From assembly GCA_003646505.1 (NCBI GenBank), contig QMKT01000018.1, positions 1 through 16,318 of the forward strand: a DNA stretch of 16,318 nt, in the 5' to 3' direction. This stretch comes from Campylobacterota bacterium (GTDB lineage: Bacteria; Campylobacterota; Campylobacteria; Campylobacterales; Sulfurovaceae). Shown piece after piece: positions 14,244 through 16,318 of this stretch (position 1 is the first letter of the stretch; every line of letters begins with the position of its first letter). The notes beneath the pieces are model-generated. The model ran no database searches. It saw only the letters and a program-made list of their open reading frames with translations, and was not told the DNA's origin. The translations under genes and the position numbers were made by a program.

Positions 14244-14286
14244 TTTCTTTGTGACATAGACAGCTCAACTTCTACAAAGAAAAGGG
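14244..14286 (+). promoter_or_regulatory. hairpin abutting the ribosome binding site (probable expression platform)
   Basis: TTTCTTTGT (14244-14252) and ACAAAGAAA (14274-14282) form a perfect 9-bp stem whose 3' strand runs into the Shine-Dalgarno AAGGG (14282-14286), 7 bp before the ATG. In a shifted register TTTCTTT can pair with AAAGGGA (14281-14287) using G-T pairs, which would cover the ribosome binding site directly. No T-run follows, so translation control is more likely than termination. This is inferred from sequence only. Confidence 0.5.
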
Positions 14287-14293
14287 AATTACT

Positions 14294-16318
14294 ATGAAAC
14301 ATTCACATAACCTATTCAAAACACTATTTCATCTTTTTGCCATGATCATACTACTCTCTTCTCTGGCAAGTGCTGCAACCTATACTTTGGATAATGACAA
14401 CAACGATGCGGAAGAAAGAGCTAATGGGTCCATGTCTCTGGGCAGTAGTGATCTTGAAATGGCATATGATTCTGGTGGTAGCCCGGATAGAGGGATCCAA
14501 ATCATTGGTTTAAGATTTAATGAAGTAGATATCCCTCAAGGTGCATCTATCACAAGTGCACGAATACGTTTTAGAGCAGATGCAAATGACAATGGAGACA
14601 CTTCTCTTATAATCTCTGGTGAGTCTGTTGATGATGCTGCTTCTTTTTCTTCTGATAATTCTGAACTTTCATCCCGTCTGAACTCCAATGGTACCAATGC
14701 AGAAGTAAATTGGAATCCTTCTAGATGGGAAAATAATGAGTACTACTATACCAATGATATTAGTCCTGTTATTCAAGAGATCGTTAATCGTACAGGATAT
14801 GCAGAAGATGATCTAATAATCTTTATAAGACCTGGTGCAGGGTGTACAGATAATGAATGTAGGCGTAGGGCTGATTCTCGAAATGAAAGTAACAGTAATG
14901 CTCCCAGACTTGAAGTCGAATATACTCTTCCCCCATCATGTTCCACACTGAGAGACAGTGATGACTTTACAGATACTCATACATCATACACATCACCTGT
15001 TTATAACAATTCTAATTGGAATGTAGGGCCAGGTGCAACAGCTATGAACCGTGCATATAAATTTACTGTAGATCGTGCCGGTACAGTAGATATTGATCTT
15101 AGTAGAATTGATAGAGATATGGCTAGATTCAGTGTTAGTACCGATGGCTGTCCATTAACATTGGATGGATTAAAAACTTCACAACTCACTTTTACAGGTG
15201 CCGGTGAATTCTATGTCTATATTTATTATTTTAACAATGGCAACGGAAATACCAATATTGAGCATCAACTAGATGTTGTTTTTACACCTTCTCTAGAAGC
15301 TGATGCGAATAATGATACTTACACAACACTCATAAATACTCCTCTAAACAATAATGTATTACAAAATGATAGTGGAGTAGGCGCTTTTACGGTAACAGGT
15401 AATACCGACGTCTCTCATGGAATATTGGCAATTCAAGCTAACGGTAACTTTACGTATACTCCTTCATCTGGTTATAGTGGAATCGACAGTTTTACTTACG
15501 ATATAACTGACGCATCAAATAATACAGATACAGCAACTGTTACCATCACTATCACTAACCCAGATGCAGCGGATGCTGTAAATGACAGCTATAGTGTCTT
15601 TACAGATACTGCACTGAGTGGAAATGTGATTGGTAATGATAGTGGTACCAGTATCTCAGTCACAAGCAATACAGCTCCAGCAAACGGTACACTTACACTC
15701 ACGAGGTTTGGTGATTTTGAATATAGGTCAGCTGTAGGATTTACCGGTGAAGATAGCTTTGAGTATACTATTACGGACATAATAGGCGCTACTGATACAG
15801 CTATCGTAACCATTACTGTCTCCAATGATACAAACTATACCTCAGGTAGTGAATTTCCTTTTACCCTCATAAATCCACCATTTACCAGAAATTTAGTAGG
15901 TAATTATGCACTTGCCGGTAACACCATAATGTGTTTAACTCAAAAAACAGACGGTTATGGAGGGACATGTCAGGACAATAATGACATAAAGCTTGAAACA
16001 AGTAACAGAAGAGTAAGTAAATATATCGATATTGATGAGGTCACATCACCCTCGGAAGATGCATCTACATGGAATTCAAGCTCATCATATATTATGTTTC
16101 CTGATACCTTTGACCGAAGTAAAAGATCAAGGGTCAAATGGGCTGGTCTCTTCTGGCAAGGTCGTATCAGTACAGACAATGATCATCCTATACGCTTTGG
16201 TGTTGAAGATGGGAACTCCTATAATTTTACAAATACCGGTGAGGGATATAACTATAATCTAAATATAAACAATACTGATGCAAATAAAATTAAACTTAAA
16301 GTGGACAATGCAAATTAC
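14294..16318 (+). CDS. large secreted surface protein with Ig/cadherin-like repeats (3' end beyond window)
   Basis: An open frame of 675 codons runs off the right edge without a stop. It has a Sec signal peptide (hydrophobic core about residues 11-24; cleavage likely after ASA, residues 25-27). Residues about 28-210 form a beta-rich domain with ITSARIRFRAD and APRLEVEYTL, like DNRLRE/CBM-type jelly rolls. Residues about 212-333 form a second beta domain. Two tandem repeats of about 88 residues follow (336-421 and 424-509). Each has the NVLxNDSG, NGxFxY, GxxSFxYxITD and ATVTITI pattern of bacterial cadherin-like/VCBS-type Ig repeats. The last part (513-675) contains VKWAGLFWQGRIS, recalling an A-LYW-G motif of other bacterial surface proteins, and no repeat. 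An adhesin or matrix protein is likely; the missing C-terminus should hold the anchoring or secretion signal. Confidence 0.88.
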   Translation, partial: MKHSHNLFKTLFHLFAMIILLSSLASAATYTLDNDNNDAEERANGSMSLGSSDLEMAYDSGGSPDRGIQIIGLRFNEVDIPQGASITSARIRFRADANDNGDTSLIISGESVDDAASFSSDNSELSSRLNSNGTNAEVNWNPSRWENNEYYYTNDISPVIQEIVNRTGYAEDDLIIFIRPGAGCTDNECRRRADSRNESNSNAPRLEVEYTLPPSCSTLRDSDDFTDTHTSYTSPVYNNSNWNVGPGATAMNRAYKFTVDRAGTVDIDLSRIDRDMARFSVSTDGCPLTLDGLKTSQLTFTGAGEFYVYIYYFNNGNGNTNIEHQLDVVFTPSLEADANNDTYTTLINTPLNNNVLQNDSGVGAFTVTGNTDVSHGILAIQANGNFTYTPSSGYSGIDSFTYDITDASNNTDTATVTITITNPDAADAVNDSYSVFTDTALSGNVIGNDSGTSISVTSNTAPANGTLTLTRFGDFEYRSAVGFTGEDSFEYTITDIIGATDTAIVTITVSNDTNYTSGSEFPFTLINPPFTRNLVGNYALAGNTIMCLTQKTDGYGGTCQDNNDIKLETSNRRVSKYIDIDEVTSPSEDASTWNSSSSYIMFPDTFDRSKRSRVKWAGLFWQGRISTDNDHPIRFGVEDGNSYNFTNTGEGYNYNLNINNTDANKIKLKVDNANY

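Noticed and set aside
15001..16179. Minus-strand and alternate-frame open frames in the right end of the window
   Set aside because: The plus-strand frame from 14294 is continuous for 675 codons with a signal peptide and domain repeats. The others are shadows of it.

Overview
The window reads as an ordinary low-GC chromosome segment from a Campylobacterota (Epsilonproteobacteria) member, most like the marine Sulfurovum/Sulfurimonas group. This is inferred from protein character, not from a search. The pointers are a Helicobacter-like bamD-lon order, a Lon with the insert in its protease domain that I associate with Campylobacterota, a stand-alone Aer/CetB-type PAS protein, an NhaD antiporter, and a uvrC preceded by a DUF721-like gene. 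I see no phage, insertion sequence, CRISPR array, rRNA or tRNA.

Layout. (1) 1-2080, minus strand: a 48-residue lipoprotein, nadB (L-aspartate oxidase) and nhaD (Na+/H+ antiporter, running off the left edge) form a compact probable operon. (2) 2051-4272, plus strand: a DUF721/DciA-like gene overlaps uvrC by 13 bp. Its start overlaps the start of the divergent lipoprotein gene. (3) 4413-9880, plus strand: promoter, a c-di-GMP-I (GEMM-I) riboswitch, then a four-gene signalling operon made of an Aer-like PAS protein, an Hpt protein, a membrane hybrid histidine kinase with a NIT-like sensor region, and a single-domain response regulator. (4) 9899-13999, minus strand: prepilin-like protein, bamD and lon, ending in a strong terminator that overlaps the lon stop codon. 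A 14-bp repeat occurs in direct and inverted copies between bamD and lon. (5) 14056-16318, plus strand: promoter region, a second c-di-GMP-I riboswitch, a hairpin abutting the ribosome binding site, and the first 675 codons of a large secreted protein with Ig/cadherin-like repeats.

The most interesting signal is the pair of riboswitch aptamers, at about 4420-4501 and 14148-14220. Aligned by eye to the Vibrio cholerae Vc2 aptamer, both keep the exact element lengths of the P2 arm: 3-nt A bulge, 6-bp stem, tetraloop and 3-nt joiner. Both keep the ligand-contact positions G20, A47 and C92, and both show compensatory pairs in P2 and P3. They imply that cellular c-di-GMP controls a phosphorelay operon and a surface protein within 10 kb of each other. 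This is a plausible sessile/motile switch built from RNA sensing. No GGDEF or EAL protein is encoded here, so the source of the signal lies elsewhere.

The phosphorelay is modular: kinase and receiver in one membrane protein, Hpt in a second, final receiver in a third, plus a PAS protein. None has an obvious DNA-binding or enzymatic output domain, so output is probably through protein-protein contact.
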